From UBA5109 sp038148755 (GTDB taxonomy: Bacteria > Pseudomonadota > Gammaproteobacteria > Pseudomonadales > Pseudohongiellaceae): 64,000 nucleotides of DNA. The stretch's first letter is position 1. Every line of letters starts with the position of its first letter. Of this stretch, positions 26,605 through 35,755 are shown piece by piece. Location: positions 186,001 to 250,000 of the forward strand of contig JAYQWA010000002.1 of assembly GCA_038148755.1 (NCBI GenBank). The letters run 5' to 3'. The notes beneath the pieces were generated by a model, which saw only the letters and a program-made list of their open reading frames with translations, had not been told where the DNA came from and did not search any database. The translations under genes and the position numbers were made by a program.

Positions 26605-27195
26605 ATGGACTATCTGGAACGGGTCAAAGGCTTTTTTGCAGCGAGTATAGAATGCAAAATGCAATCAATGGAAGCGATCAGCCCCAGTATTACTGATGCT
26701 GCCAAGGTGATGGTGGAAGCCTTACTGAATGAAAAGAAGATACTGGCCTGTGGCAACGGCGGCTCAGCCGGTGATGCTCAGCATTTCTCGGCCGAGCTGA
26801 TAAACCGCTTTGAAAGGGAACGTCCGCCCTTACCTGCCATTGCTTTAACCACCGATACTTCTACCCTGACATCCATTGCCAACGATTATTCCTTTGAGGA
26901 AGTCTTTTCAAAGCAGGTTCGCGCTCTGGGCCAAAGCGGTGATGTCTTACTGGGCATTTCCACCAGTGGTAATTCGCCAAATGTTATCGAAGCCATCAAG
27001 ATTGCGCATGCCCGTGAGATGAAAGTGATAATGTTGAGTGGCCGGGAAGGTGGTGCCATGCGGGAACTGATTAAACCCGGTGATGTCGAAATCTGCGTGC
27101 CATCACAGGTCACTGCCCGCATTCAGGAAGTACACTTACTGGTGATACATTGTCTCTGTGATTTAATCGATACTCAGTTATTCGGGCCAGAATAG
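26605..27195 (+). CDS. diaA: DiaA-like SIS-domain protein (DnaA initiator-associating factor)
   Basis: 196 residues, exactly the E. coli DiaA length. Single SIS phosphosugar-binding domain with CGNGGSAGDAQHFSAEL near 50, ALTTDTSTLTSIAND near 80 and GISTSGNSPNVIEAI near 112. DiaA tetramers bind DnaA and promote origin unwinding; the close paralogue GmhA makes heptose precursors. Context between yraN and a BON lipoprotein gene matches diaA, so I prefer it. Confidence 0.88.
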   Translation: MDYLERVKGFFAASIECKMQSMEAISPSITDAAKVMVEALLNEKKILACGNGGSAGDAQHFSAELINRFERERPPLPAIALTTDTSTLTSIANDYSFEEVFSKQVRALGQSGDVLLGISTSGNSPNVIEAIKIAHAREMKVIMLSGREGGAMRELIKPGDVEICVPSQVTARIQEVHLLVIHCLCDLIDTQLFGPE

Positions 27196-27230
27196 TCATA
27201 TCACATCAGATATCTTGGGAGTTATTAATC

Positions 27231-27812
27231 ATGTTTCGTCGGCTTCTAGTTCTATCTCTAGTTTGCACCACACTCTTAACCACGGCCTGTGCCTCGGTCA
27301 TCAGCACCTTAAATGGTAATGACAGCATTCAGGAAGATCAGGGTAGCCGAACGGCTGGTTCGGTGCTTGATGATGGCGCTATCGAGACCATGATCGCGGT
27401 CAATTTAAATGCGGCAGATGATGAACTGCGGGCGTCCAACATTGACGTTATCAGCTTCAACCAGACTGTACTGCTCGTCGGTCAGGTTCCCACCCAGGAA
27501 CTGAAAAATCTGGCTACACGGGTTGCCACTACCAGTAACAGCCGGGTCAAAACTGTCTACAACGAACTTGAAGTTGCCGGTGATACGTCCTTTCTTTCAC
27601 GGACCAACGATGCCTGGCTTTCAACAAAAATAAAATCACTGATGCTGGTTAATGATGATGTCGAAGGACTACGCACCAAAGTCGTTACAGAAAATGGGGT
27701 CGTTTATCTGATGGGTCTGTTAACGCGCGCCGAAGCCGATCAGGCTGTGGATCTGGTCAGTAAAACCAGCGGCGTGGTGAAAGTTGTCAGAGCTTTTGAA
27801 TATATCGACTGA
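27231..27812 (+). CDS. dolP: BON-domain lipoprotein, DolP/YraP-like
   Basis: 193 residues (E. coli DolP has 191). Lipoprotein signal with Cys at about residue 20 (LLTTACAS), followed by two BON domains, roughly 50-115 (MIAVNLNAADDEL onward) and 125-190. In E. coli DolP supports outer-membrane integrity and BAM function at division sites. It lies 35 bases after diaA as in E. coli, which supports orthology. Confidence 0.9.
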   Translation: MFRRLLVLSLVCTTLLTTACASVISTLNGNDSIQEDQGSRTAGSVLDDGAIETMIAVNLNAADDELRASNIDVISFNQTVLLVGQVPTQELKNLATRVATTSNSRVKTVYNELEVAGDTSFLSRTNDAWLSTKIKSLMLVNDDVEGLRTKVVTENGVVYLMGLLTRAEADQAVDLVSKTSGVVKVVRAFEYID

Positions 27813-27837
27813 TTTATTTCAAGAGTTATTGTAAAGC

Positions 27838-28278
27838 CTATTTCACAACCCGTAGTGAAGGTTTGCTGCCTTTCCCACTCTTTTTATCTTTTGCGCCAGA
27901 CTTGCCTGCTCCTGAAAATGAGCCATCCAGGCCGCTTATGGGTGACGGGGGGTCGGGGATAGGATCATCACTTTCAAAGACCATGCCTTGTCCGTTTTCT
28001 CTGGCATAGATACTCATGACTGCATTGACAGGAACATAAACCTTGGTTGGAATGCCGCCGAATCGACCTTCAAATTCTATGGCAGCGTTACTGATGTTCA
28101 GAGTTTTGATGGCCTGGGGAGAGATATTCAGGACAATCTGGCCGTCTTTGACATATTCTTGAGGAACCTGCACCCCTTGGGTATAGGCATTGATCAGGAT
28201 GTAAGGCGTGAAATTATTATCAAGAATCCATTCGTGTAAGGCTCTTATCATATAGGGACGATGAGAAGTCATAGTCAT
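27838..28278 (-). CDS. sspB: stringent starvation protein B, ClpXP adaptor
   Basis: SspB delivers ssrA-tagged proteins to ClpXP. 146 residues: substrate-binding domain beginning RPYMIRALHEWILDN with the conserved GRFGG loop, a Gly/Ser/Pro-rich linker, and the C-terminal ClpX-binding tail SLRVVK. Downstream of sspA with a 49-base gap, same strand. Confidence 0.95.
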   Translation of the reverse strand: MTMTSHRPYMIRALHEWILDNNFTPYILINAYTQGVQVPQEYVKDGQIVLNISPQAIKTLNISNAAIEFEGRFGGIPTKVYVPVNAVMSIYARENGQGMVFESDDPIPDPPSPISGLDGSFSGAGKSGAKDKKSGKGSKPSLRVVK

Positions 28279-28327
28279 ACAGTTTACCCTGCTTTCCCCG
28301 GCCAGATAAGGGCTTGCATAGATACCC

Positions 28328-28966
28328 TTACCAGATAATCATTTCCTTTTCCTGTTCAGACAGAGACTCCTGAACGGACTCGCGCTCAAACAGACGCTGA
28401 CGGTATTCCAGGAGTGCTTTAGTTGCTTTGGTGTCTGGTAGCTTAATCCTCAACTCGGGCAAACGCCAGAGAATTGGCAATACACAACAGTCAACGATGG
28501 TAAATTCGTCACTCATAAAATAAGGCTTTTCAGCAAAGATAGGGGCAATCGCCACCAGATTTTCCCGCAACTCCTTACGGGCTGCATCCAGTTCCTTTTC
28601 CGGTGCTGTTTCAGCCTGCAACATATCAACCAGTCCGCACCAGTCCTTTTCTATGCGGTGCATCCAGAGTCGGCTTTGTGCTCGGGCTACCGGATAAACA
28701 GGAAACAAAGGCGGATGAGGAAATCTTTCGTCCAGATATTCCATCATGATGTTTGGCTCATACAGGACAAGATCACGGTCAACAAGAGTCGGCAGACTGT
28801 TGTAGGGGTTCAGATCAGCGAGATCTTCAGGCTTATCGTGGATATCGACATCAACAATATCTACGGTAACGCCCTTTTCAGCCAGCACAATTCTTACACG
28901 GTGACTATACTGACTGGAACCGTCTGAATAAAACAACATTGAAGAGCGTTTTGTTACAACTCCCAT
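28328..28966 (-). CDS. sspA: stringent starvation protein A (GST-fold RNA polymerase-associated protein)
   Basis: 212 residues, glutathione-transferase fold: thioredoxin-like N-terminal half (MLFYSDGSSQYSHRVRI), then LPTLVDRDLVLYEPNIMMEYLDERFPHPPL and a helical C-terminal half. SspA binds RNA polymerase and modulates stress and phage gene expression in E. coli; it lacks GST activity there. A second ATG at residue 10 is possible but the longer form matches the family. Confidence 0.94.
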   Translation of the reverse strand: MGVVTKRSSMLFYSDGSSQYSHRVRIVLAEKGVTVDIVDVDIHDKPEDLADLNPYNSLPTLVDRDLVLYEPNIMMEYLDERFPHPPLFPVYPVARAQSRLWMHRIEKDWCGLVDMLQAETAPEKELDAARKELRENLVAIAPIFAEKPYFMSDEFTIVDCCVLPILWRLPELRIKLPDTKATKALLEYRQRLFERESVQESLSEQEKEMIIW

Positions 28967-28993
28967 ACTTAAGCCTCTTAATTAAAAATTCTA

Positions 28994-31006
28994 TTAATGT
29001 TCGATATCTTTCCAGTATTCCCGGTTCAGCATGTAGACCAGCACGAACAGGAAGGCCAGGAAGAAAAGGACGAAACCGCCAATCCTTTCACGGTCCAATC
29101 TTGAGGGTTCACCCATATAGTAGAGGAAATTAACCAGGTCATAAACAACTTCATCAAATGCTTCTTCGCTTAACATGCCAGTACCCGACACATGGTGTAA
29201 TTCTTCACAATGCTCTGGGTCACAAGTCTGGTCACCTTGCAGTTCCTGTAAAACATTCGGCATACCAACATTAGCAAATACACGGTTATTCACCCCGAAA
29301 GGACGTGAAGGGTCAAGGTAAAAACCTTTTAAGTAGCCGTACAGCCAGGCCGGTTCACGTACCCGTGCAACCAGTGTTAAATCAGGTGGAGCAACGCCAA
29401 ACCAGTTTTCAGCAGTATCCGGCATTGAACTTACCATGAGATCACCGAATTCTGTTTCAGGGTTGAAAATGATATTTTCCATCATGATATCTTCAGGAAT
29501 ATTCAGATCTTCAGCCACACGCTGATATCGTGAATATTGCGCTGAATGGCAGCCCATACAGTAGTTTACAAAAGTCTGTAAGCCGGACTGCAACGAAGGC
29601 GTATCTTTGAGATCCATTTCAACATGCTCAAGCTCAACTTCGGCTTCTGCGCCAACGGCAGATAAAGGCACTACCGTGAAGACCACAATGATACCGAGCA
29701 CCAGCAGTAACTGCGGTATGCTGATGAAACGTCCTGTTACCCGCTCAGGTGGTGTGGTGGTCTGCTCTTTACGTGTGTACCAGGGCATGGCCAGAAAATA
29801 GGCGAAATAAATCACGGTGCATAGCTGTGCCAGCGCAGTTCTGGGACCAGTAGCAATTTGAGTGCCCAACACTCCCAGAATGATGAAGCTGATAACGAAA
29901 GCCAGCAACGCGACGCGGCTGTACATGCCTTTATAACGCATGGATTTAACCGGGCTTCTGTCCAGCCAGGGCATGACAAACAAAATAGCAATCGCGCCAG
30001 CCATCACCACCAGTCCCCAAAATTTGGCATCAATACCAAACAATGGATAAGTCACCGCACGCAGCATTGAGTAGAACGGCGTGAAATACCAGACAGGTGC
30101 AATATGCTCAGGCGTTTTCAGGTTGTTTGCCTGTTCAAAGTTGGCATACTCCAGGAAGTAACCGCCCATTTCCGGCATAAAGAAAATCACAAAAGCAAAG
30201 ACAAACAGGAAGACAACAACGCCTACCAGATCATGCACTGTGTAATAAGGGTGGAAAGCAATACCATCCAGCGGAATACCGTTGGCATCTTTATTCTTCT
30301 TGATTTCAATACCGTCAGGATTATTGGAACCGACTTCGTGCAGGGCCAGCAGGTGTAAAACCACCAGAGCAACCAATACCAAAGGCAATGCAATAACATG
30401 CAGAGCAAAGAAACGGTTCAGCGTTGCACCTGAAATCAGGTAGTCTCCCTGAATCCAGACCATCAGGTCTTCCCCAACAAAGGGGATGGCTCCGGCCAGA
30501 GACACAATCACGTTAGCGCCCCAGTACGACATCTGTCCCCATGGCAGTACATAACCCATAAAGCCTTCGGCCATTAGGATCAGATAGATGGTCATACCGA
30601 ATATCCAGATCAATTCTCTGGGTTTCTGGTAAGAACCATACATAAGACCACGGAACATATGTAAATAGACAACGACAAAAAATGCAGAAGCGCCTGTAGA
30701 GTGTAAATAGCGAAGAATCCAGCCATAGTCGACATCACGCATGATGTATTCAACCGAAGCGAAAGCGCCATCTGCACTGGGGACATAATTCATGGTTAAC
30801 CAGATGCCTGTTAACAGCTGGTTAACTAATACAAATAAGGAAAGTACGCCAAATCCATACCACAAATTAAAATTTTTCGGCGCATAGTATTTGGTCATAT
30901 GCTTTTCGATTGCCTGGGTTACAGGCAGGCGCGCATCTATCCACGCCATAAAAGCATTTTTCTTGGGTTGATTCATTTCTGTTGCATTGCTCATTTCTTC
31001 ACTCAT
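28994..31006 (-). CDS. petB-petC: cytochrome b / cytochrome c1 fusion polyprotein of the bc1 complex
   Basis: Single uninterrupted frame of 670 residues. Residues 1-425 are cytochrome b: haem ligands H102, H116, H203 and H218, and the Qo-site motif P304-V-W-Y307 (Val where mitochondria have Glu, a variant known in beta- and gammaproteobacteria). Residues 427-452 form a hydrophobic segment ending in AVGAEA, which looks like the signal peptide of c1 kept inside the chain. From about 455 it is cytochrome c1 with haem-binding C483-MG-C486-H487 and a C-terminal anchor at 643-661. The Bradyrhizobium FbcH polyprotein has the same design and is cut by signal peptidase; the same is inferred here. Shares one base with petA upstream. 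Confidence 0.95.
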   Translation of the reverse strand: MSEEMSNATEMNQPKKNAFMAWIDARLPVTQAIEKHMTKYYAPKNFNLWYGFGVLSLFVLVNQLLTGIWLTMNYVPSADGAFASVEYIMRDVDYGWILRYLHSTGASAFFVVVYLHMFRGLMYGSYQKPRELIWIFGMTIYLILMAEGFMGYVLPWGQMSYWGANVIVSLAGAIPFVGEDLMVWIQGDYLISGATLNRFFALHVIALPLVLVALVVLHLLALHEVGSNNPDGIEIKKNKDANGIPLDGIAFHPYYTVHDLVGVVVFLFVFAFVIFFMPEMGGYFLEYANFEQANNLKTPEHIAPVWYFTPFYSMLRAVTYPLFGIDAKFWGLVVMAGAIAILFVMPWLDRSPVKSMRYKGMYSRVALLAFVISFIILGVLGTQIATGPRTALAQLCTVIYFAYFLAMPWYTRKEQTTTPPERVTGRFISIPQLLLVLGIIVVFTVVPLSAVGAEAEVELEHVEMDLKDTPSLQSGLQTFVNYCMGCHSAQYSRYQRVAEDLNIPEDIMMENIIFNPETEFGDLMVSSMPDTAENWFGVAPPDLTLVARVREPAWLYGYLKGFYLDPSRPFGVNNRVFANVGMPNVLQELQGDQTCDPEHCEELHHVSGTGMLSEEAFDEVVYDLVNFLYYMGEPSRLDRERIGGFVLFFLAFLFVLVYMLNREYWKDIEH

Positions 31007-31605
31007 TATGAATTCCCCCCGTCTACACCAATCACAATGACGTTATCACCCTCATAAGAGTGTGGAGGTACAACCAGATTATCCGGTGCAGGCACCCCGC
31101 TATAGACACGACCGGCAAGATCGAACATGGAACCATGACAAGGGCAGAAAAAACCGCCTTTCCAGTCAGGATCATATTCCTGTGGCGTGACTTCAGTATT
31201 GATGCGGGGTGAACAACCCAGATGTGTGCAAAGCCCTACATAAACACCGACTTCAGGACGGATTGAGCGATAGGCATTCTGGGCATACTCTGGCTGCTGG
31301 TCACTTTCAGATTCCGGATCCGAAAGATGGTCGGTGAAATTGTCCAGATTATCCAGGGTTTCCTGATCCCGGCGTAAGACAAAAATAGGTTGACCGCGCC
31401 AGGCTGGCATGGGGCCTAACAATTCACCAGGCTCAAGCCTGCTGATATCGATGGTTACAGGCGCACCTGCTGCCAATGCCCTGGCACTGGGATTCCAGGA
31501 GCCTACAAAAGGTACTGCTGCCCCAACGGCTCCGGCCGCTCCGACAACTGAAGTACTCCCAATTAAAAAACGTCTGCGATTATTGCTGTTGGAACCGCCA
31601 CTCAC
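31006..31605 (-). CDS. petA: Rieske iron-sulfur subunit of the bc1 complex
   Basis: 199 residues. Twin-arginine-type N-terminus (NRRRFL) with a hydrophobic helix at about 15-33 that stays as membrane anchor, then the Rieske domain with cluster ligands in CTHLGC and CPCHGS. Passes electrons from quinol at the Qo site to cytochrome c1. First gene of a two-gene operon with the cytochrome b-c1 fusion. Confidence 0.97.
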   Translation of the reverse strand: MSGGSNSNNRRRFLIGSTSVVGAAGAVGAAVPFVGSWNPSARALAAGAPVTIDISRLEPGELLGPMPAWRGQPIFVLRRDQETLDNLDNFTDHLSDPESESDQQPEYAQNAYRSIRPEVGVYVGLCTHLGCSPRINTEVTPQEYDPDWKGGFFCPCHGSMFDLAGRVYSGVPAPDNLVVPPHSYEGDNVIVIGVDGGNS

Positions 31606-31682
31606 GATGAAATTCTCCTATTGGAAATGCTTGAAAGGATATTAGACACCAACCTACTATGGCGGGGCCGAAAACAGCGCGA

Positions 31683-31711
31683 ATGCTACTAAAAAACACC
31701 ATTTTTTTCAA
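31683..31711 (-). promoter_or_regulatory. petA operon promoter
   Basis: Minus strand TTGAAA, 17-base spacer, TAGCAT, located between the rpsI terminator and petA, about 75 bases before the petA start. Confidence 0.6.
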
Positions 31712-31751
31712 GGTGAAAACTTTCTTCTGTGGGTATTTTTAAGCAAAAAAA

Positions 31752-31780
31752 AACGCCGAAACATAAGAAATTCCGGCGTT
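31752..31780 (-). terminator. rho-independent terminator after rpsI
   Basis: Hairpin AACGCCG/CGGCGTT flanked by runs of A and T on both sides (31745-31753 and 31779-31785), so it can end transcription in either direction. On the minus strand it closes the rplM-rpsI operon. Confidence 0.85.
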
Positions 31781-31802
31781 TTTTTGAAATCTAAAATAAA
31801 TT

Positions 31803-32195
31803 CTAACGTTTTGAAAATTGTGGTTTCTTACGTGCTTTACGCAGACCAACTTTTTTACGTTCAACCTCACGTGAATCCCTGGTGACAAATCCGGCTTTAC
31901 GCAGTGGCGTACGATTTTCTTCGTCATACTGCATCAAGGCCCGGGTTATACCATGCCTGATTGCGCCAGCCTGACCAAAACTACCGCCACCGACAACACT
32001 GACCATAACATCAAACTTATCTGATACTTCAAGCAGCTCCAGTGGCTGACGCACAATCATACGTGCCACTTCACGACCGAAATAAGATTCCAGACTTCTT
32101 TTATTAATGGAAATATTGCCACTACCGGGTGTCAAAAACACACGGGCTGTGGATGTTTTGCGTCGTCCGGTACCGTAATATTGAGTATCAGCCAT
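31803..32195 (-). CDS. rpsI: 30S ribosomal protein S9
   Basis: 130 residues, the standard length. YYGTGRRKTSTARVFL at the start, GGGSFGQAGAIRHGITRALM in the middle, and the basic C-terminal tail ending FSKR that reaches the ribosomal P site. Follows rplM after 21 bases. Confidence 0.98.
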   Translation of the reverse strand: MADTQYYGTGRRKTSTARVFLTPGSGNISINKRSLESYFGREVARMIVRQPLELLEVSDKFDVMVSVVGGGSFGQAGAIRHGITRALMQYDEENRTPLRKAGFVTRDSREVERKKVGLRKARKKPQFSKR

Positions 32196-32216
32196 GCTTT
32201 ATTTACCTGTTACCTA

Positions 32217-32645
32217 CTATAAATTTATTTGAGCGGGCTGCTGAGCAGTATGAGGATGCTCAGTACCGGCATAAACTTTCAGCTTGCGAAACATCGCTCT
32301 GCCTAAAGGTGTATTCGGCAGCATGCCTTTTACAGCAAGCCTAATGACTTCTTCCGGGTTACGCTCAATCATTTCATTGAATGATTGTGACTTTAAACCA
32401 CCCGGAAAGCCGGAATGATGATGATACATTTTATCCGTGGCTTTCTTGCCCGTTACCTTTACTTTCTCAGCATTAACCACAACAACATAGTCACCCGTAT
32501 CAACATGAGCGGTATATTCCGCTTTATGTTTACCACGCAGACGATGCGCAATCTCTGCAGACATACGGCCTAAAACCTGGTCTTCTGCATTAATCAGCAC
32601 CCAATCATTTTGTGCAGTTTCTTTTTTTGCTGAAATAGTTTTCAT
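32217..32645 (-). CDS. rplM: 50S ribosomal protein L13
   Basis: 142 residues, the standard length. Start KTISAKKETAQNDWVLINAE, then GRMSAEIAHRLRGKHKAEYT and MYHHHSGFPGGLKS. First gene of the L13-S9 operon. Confidence 0.98.
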   Translation of the reverse strand: MKTISAKKETAQNDWVLINAEDQVLGRMSAEIAHRLRGKHKAEYTAHVDTGDYVVVVNAEKVKVTGKKATDKMYHHHSGFPGGLKSQSFNEMIERNPEEVIRLAVKGMLPNTPLGRAMFRKLKVYAGTEHPHTAQQPAQINL

Positions 32646-32745
32646 TACTTAATCTACTTGTTTTCTGTTGTATCTGCGGCTTTTCTATTCTGATTCCGAC
32701 CTGATTTGGAAAGCTCAATCGGGCAAAGCCACAAACGGAGCGCGA

Positions 32746-32774
32746 ATTCTACAGATGGTGCAGTCGATATTCAA
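32746..32774 (-). promoter_or_regulatory. rplM-rpsI promoter
   Basis: Minus strand TTGAAT, 17-base spacer, TAGAAT, followed at once by the GC-rich discriminator TCGCGC expected for growth-rate-controlled ribosomal promoters. Leader of about 95 bases before rplM. Confidence 0.75.
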
Positions 32775-32900
32775 GCATTCCGGACTGTTTTTCTTTAATA
32801 GCAAGTGTATTTGTTAAGGGAAGGAGAATCTGACGATGACACATAGAAACGTATCCCCATGACCTCGCCAAGCTGAAACTATCCAGGGTGGCGTTCTGAG

Positions 32901-33007
32901 GCCTATGGGACGAGGCAAAAACGGCCGAAAAAACGGTGTTTACACACCAAGTAAATGAGTATTTTGAGGGTGCTTTTAACGAAGTATCGTGCCTACAGAT
33001 AGCCACC
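32901..33007. repeat. structured intergenic repeat, copy B
   Basis: Same layout as the copies near 21.1 and 58.2 kb: GACGAGGC at 32909, central GTTTAC/GTAAAT hairpin at 32938-32956 followed by GA, right block TAACGAAGTATCGTGCC at 32978. The arms between the blocks pair imperfectly. Confidence 0.55.
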
Positions 33008-33013
33008 TTACAA

Positions 33014-34141
33014 TTAAGGCTCATGTTCAAGGGCCAGATATTCCTGCGACTGCATCTCAAGCAGGCGGCTTTTCGTCCGCTCAAATACAAACCTCAATTC
33101 ATGCCCCTGGTAAATCTCCTGTAAGGGGACCGCCGCAGAAATAATGAGTTTAACCTTATGATCATAAAACTCATCAACCAGACTGACAAAACGGCGTGAT
33201 TTATCATCACTATAAGCCTCTAATTGCGGGATATCACTGATCAACACCGTATGAAAAAGCTGGGCAATTTCAATGTAATCTGCCGGGCTGCGTGGGCCAC
33301 CGCAAATATCCTCAAAATCAAACCAGACCAGGTCTTCGGCCCGATAGCGACTGCGAATTTTTCTACTCTGGATTTCTATCGTTCCATTAGCAATCGTATT
33401 CAATCCAGTACTCAGACGCTTAAAGCTCGCAAGCATGATGGCTTCAGCTTCTTCGCCAAGTGGACTATGGTAGATTTCAGCCTGTTGCAGGCTGCGCAGT
33501 CGGTAATCAATACCACCGTCAACATTAATGACTCTTGTGTGTTGTTCCAGCAATTTGATCGCCGGTAAAAAATTTTGGCGCTGCAAGCCATTTTCATACA
33601 AATGTGCAGTCTCTATATTTGAGGTCGCTATCAGCGTGACACCGGCATTGAAGAGCGTCTCCAGGAGGCCAGCCAGTATCATGGCATCCCCGATATCAGT
33701 GACAAAAAACTCATCAAAACAAATAACATCAACTTCTTTGGCAATATCAAGCGCAACTTGCTGCAAAGGGTTTTTAAGGCTGGCCTGTGCATTAAGTCGT
33801 TTATTGATCATGAGCATGAAACGGTGAAAATGCATACGCATTTTGCGTTCTTCAGGCAGGCACTGATAAAAAAGATCCATCAGGTAAGTTTTGCCGCGTC
33901 CGACTCCCCCCCAGAAATACAACCCTTTTACCTGAGAAGACTTTTTGGCAAAGCCAGGGAAAACTGTACAAAGTATCTTTCTCAGTGCTGTCGTCTGCTC
34001 GCTTTGTTTTCGTCTGAGCAAGATAGCCTCAAACACCGCTTGTAACTCTTTAACAGCCGATAACTGGGACTCATCAGGCACTAGATTTCCCTGGGAGATA
34101 TCTTGCTGATATTGTTGTATGGGATGAATAAGCGTTTTCAA
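33014..34141 (-). CDS. zapE: ZapE, AFG1-like division-associated ATPase
   Basis: 375 residues. AFG1/ZapE P-loop family: Walker A GGVGRGKTYLMD near residue 78, Walker B VICFDEFFVTD near 133, TSNIETAHLYENGLQRQ, and the late FVSLVDEFYDHKVKL. In E. coli it associates with the Z ring under stress; the mitochondrial homologue acts in protein quality control. Located next to the L13-S9 operon and a zapG-like gene, as in relatives. Confidence 0.93.
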   Translation of the reverse strand: MKTLIHPIQQYQQDISQGNLVPDESQLSAVKELQAVFEAILLRRKQSEQTTALRKILCTVFPGFAKKSSQVKGLYFWGGVGRGKTYLMDLFYQCLPEERKMRMHFHRFMLMINKRLNAQASLKNPLQQVALDIAKEVDVICFDEFFVTDIGDAMILAGLLETLFNAGVTLIATSNIETAHLYENGLQRQNFLPAIKLLEQHTRVINVDGGIDYRLRSLQQAEIYHSPLGEEAEAIMLASFKRLSTGLNTIANGTIEIQSRKIRSRYRAEDLVWFDFEDICGGPRSPADYIEIAQLFHTVLISDIPQLEAYSDDKSRRFVSLVDEFYDHKVKLIISAAVPLQEIYQGHELRFVFERTKSRLLEMQSQEYLALEHEP

Positions 34142-34288
34142 ATTACTAGTAAACCTGTATTAAACTCAGCCGGTAACGACACTATTTCAACACGGCTACA
34201 GGATAAAGATGAAGATTAAAGAAGCAATTATAGGTATAATTGGGCCCCAAGTAACAAATATAAGGTATGAGGTTTAAAAGATACACTG

Positions 34289-34747
34289 ATGGTCATTTGG
34301 CTGGTTGGGATTTTATGTTTTGTTATTGGCCTTGTTGCTGGTGCATTAATTTTTAAACAGTTTTTTTCTGATGCCGCCAAAGTGAAAAATCTCACCGATG
34401 AGCTGGAAGAATTAACTGAAACACATAATGATTACCAGCAAAGTGTCTACTCCCATTTTGAAAATACCGCCCACCTGATCAACAAGCTCACTATAACCTA
34501 CCGGGAAGTATACGAACGTCTGGCGCGTGATGCAGATATTCTGTGCCCTGAGGACATTACAAAGCAGCTGGCTTTAACCAAACAAAGCTCAGACCTTCTG
34601 GGGACTAATGCTTCAGGAAGCCTGAATGAACAAATGGATGACCTCTTCCCTCCTCGTGATTATGCCGCAAAAACAAGTCCTGACCAGAAAGGCGGGCTTG
34701 CTGCAGATTACGGCCTGCCTAAAAAAGAAGACACCGAGACGCATTAA
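34289..34747 (+). CDS. zapG: ZapG/YhcB-like DUF1043 inner-membrane protein
   Basis: 152 residues. One N-terminal membrane helix (about 2-22, VIWLVGILCFVIGLVAGALI) then a coiled coil in the cytoplasm (about 33-90) and a disordered tail. Matches the DUF1043 family; E. coli YhcB/ZapG is implicated in coordinating envelope growth and division. Divergent from zapE, as in many gammaproteobacteria. Confidence 0.88.
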   Translation: MVIWLVGILCFVIGLVAGALIFKQFFSDAAKVKNLTDELEELTETHNDYQQSVYSHFENTAHLINKLTITYREVYERLARDADILCPEDITKQLALTKQSSDLLGTNASGSLNEQMDDLFPPRDYAAKTSPDQKGGLAADYGLPKKEDTETH

Positions 34748-34763
34748 ACTTTACGTCTAAACC

Positions 34764-34792
34764 TTGGGTTTCCCCTTGGCTTACTTTATACT
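34764..34792 (+). promoter_or_regulatory. cysD promoter
   Basis: TTGGGT, 17-base spacer, TATACT, about 53 bases before the cysD ATG. Good sigma-70 match. No CysB site could be defined by eye. Confidence 0.7.
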
Positions 34793-34845
34793 CTGCGCCC
34801 TCTTTTAGAACCTGTATTTAAGTCAGTTATATTGTAATTTTTGCT

Positions 34846-35754
34846 ATGACAGAGTATCGCCTCACACATCTCAAACAACTGGAAGCGGAAAGTATTCATA
34901 TCATCCGTGAGGTTGCTGCAGAATTTGACAAGCCAGTGATGCTGTATTCTGTGGGTAAGGATTCAGCAGTCATGTTACACCTTGCCTTGAAAGCCTTCTA
35001 TCCGGGCAAACTGCCCTTTCCGCTTTTGCATGTCGATACCACCTGGAAATTCAGGGAAATGATTGAGTTTCGCGACTCTCAGGCAGAGCGCCTGGGCCTG
35101 GACCTGCTGGTATACACCAACCAGGAGGGTATCGATGCTGGTGTCGGCCCTTTCACCCATGGTAGCCAGAAACATACCGACATTATGAAAACCCAGGCGC
35201 TGAAACAGGCTCTGAATAAATATCAATTTGATGCCGCTTTTGGCGGCGCGCGTCGTGACGAAGAAAAGTCCCGCGCCAAAGAAAGAGTGTATTCTTTCCG
35301 CGATAAAAATCATCGTTGGGATCCCAAAAATCAGCGTCCTGAATTGTGGAATATCTACAATGGCAAAGTTAACAAGAGAGAAAGTATACGCGTCTTTCCT
35401 CTTTCCAACTGGACTGAGCTGGATATCTGGCAATATATTCATTTAAACAATATCGAAATACCCTCGCTTTATTTCAGTGAAGAACGGCCTGTCATTAATT
35501 ACGAAGGCATTGACATCATGGTCAATGACGACCGTATTCCTGAAGAGTTATTGAGCAATATTCAAATGAAAAAAGTCCGCTTCCGTACCTTGGGCTGTTA
35601 CCCCTTAACCGGTGCGGTTGAATCTGAAGCCAACACCTTGCCGGAAATCATTCAGGAAATGTTACTGACCACGACCTCCGAGCGACAAGGGCGTTTGATA
35701 GACAGCGATCAATCCGGCTCCATGGAAAAGAAAAAGCGCGAAGGTTATTTTTAG
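34846..35754 (+). CDS. cysD: sulfate adenylyltransferase small subunit CysD
   Basis: 302 residues. PP-loop ATP pyrophosphatase fold with LYSVGKDSAVMLHLALKAF near 33, HVDTTWKFREMIEFRD near 61 and FGGARRDEEKSRAKERVYSFRD. With CysN it makes adenosine 5'-phosphosulfate from sulfate and ATP, the first step of assimilation. Stops one base before the cysNC start, so the subunits are coupled. Confidence 0.97.
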   Translation: MTEYRLTHLKQLEAESIHIIREVAAEFDKPVMLYSVGKDSAVMLHLALKAFYPGKLPFPLLHVDTTWKFREMIEFRDSQAERLGLDLLVYTNQEGIDAGVGPFTHGSQKHTDIMKTQALKQALNKYQFDAAFGGARRDEEKSRAKERVYSFRDKNHRWDPKNQRPELWNIYNGKVNKRESIRVFPLSNWTELDIWQYIHLNNIEIPSLYFSEERPVINYEGIDIMVNDDRIPEELLSNIQMKKVRFRTLGCYPLTGAVESEANTLPEIIQEMLLTTTSERQGRLIDSDQSGSMEKKKREGYF

Positions 35755-35755
35755 T

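Larger units (their letters stand above)
32646..33013. other. 368-base gap between rplM and zapE
   Basis: Carries the rplM leader and promoter on one side and copy B of the intergenic repeat on the other, ending at the zapE stop codon. A minus-strand frame of 113 codons crosses it but has no family resemblance and overlaps both promoter and repeat. Confidence 0.6.

Noticed and set aside
32749..33090. 113-codon minus-strand frame between rplM and zapE
   Set aside because: Overlaps the rplM promoter, repeat copy B and the end of zapE in another frame; composition is not protein-like and no family resemblance.
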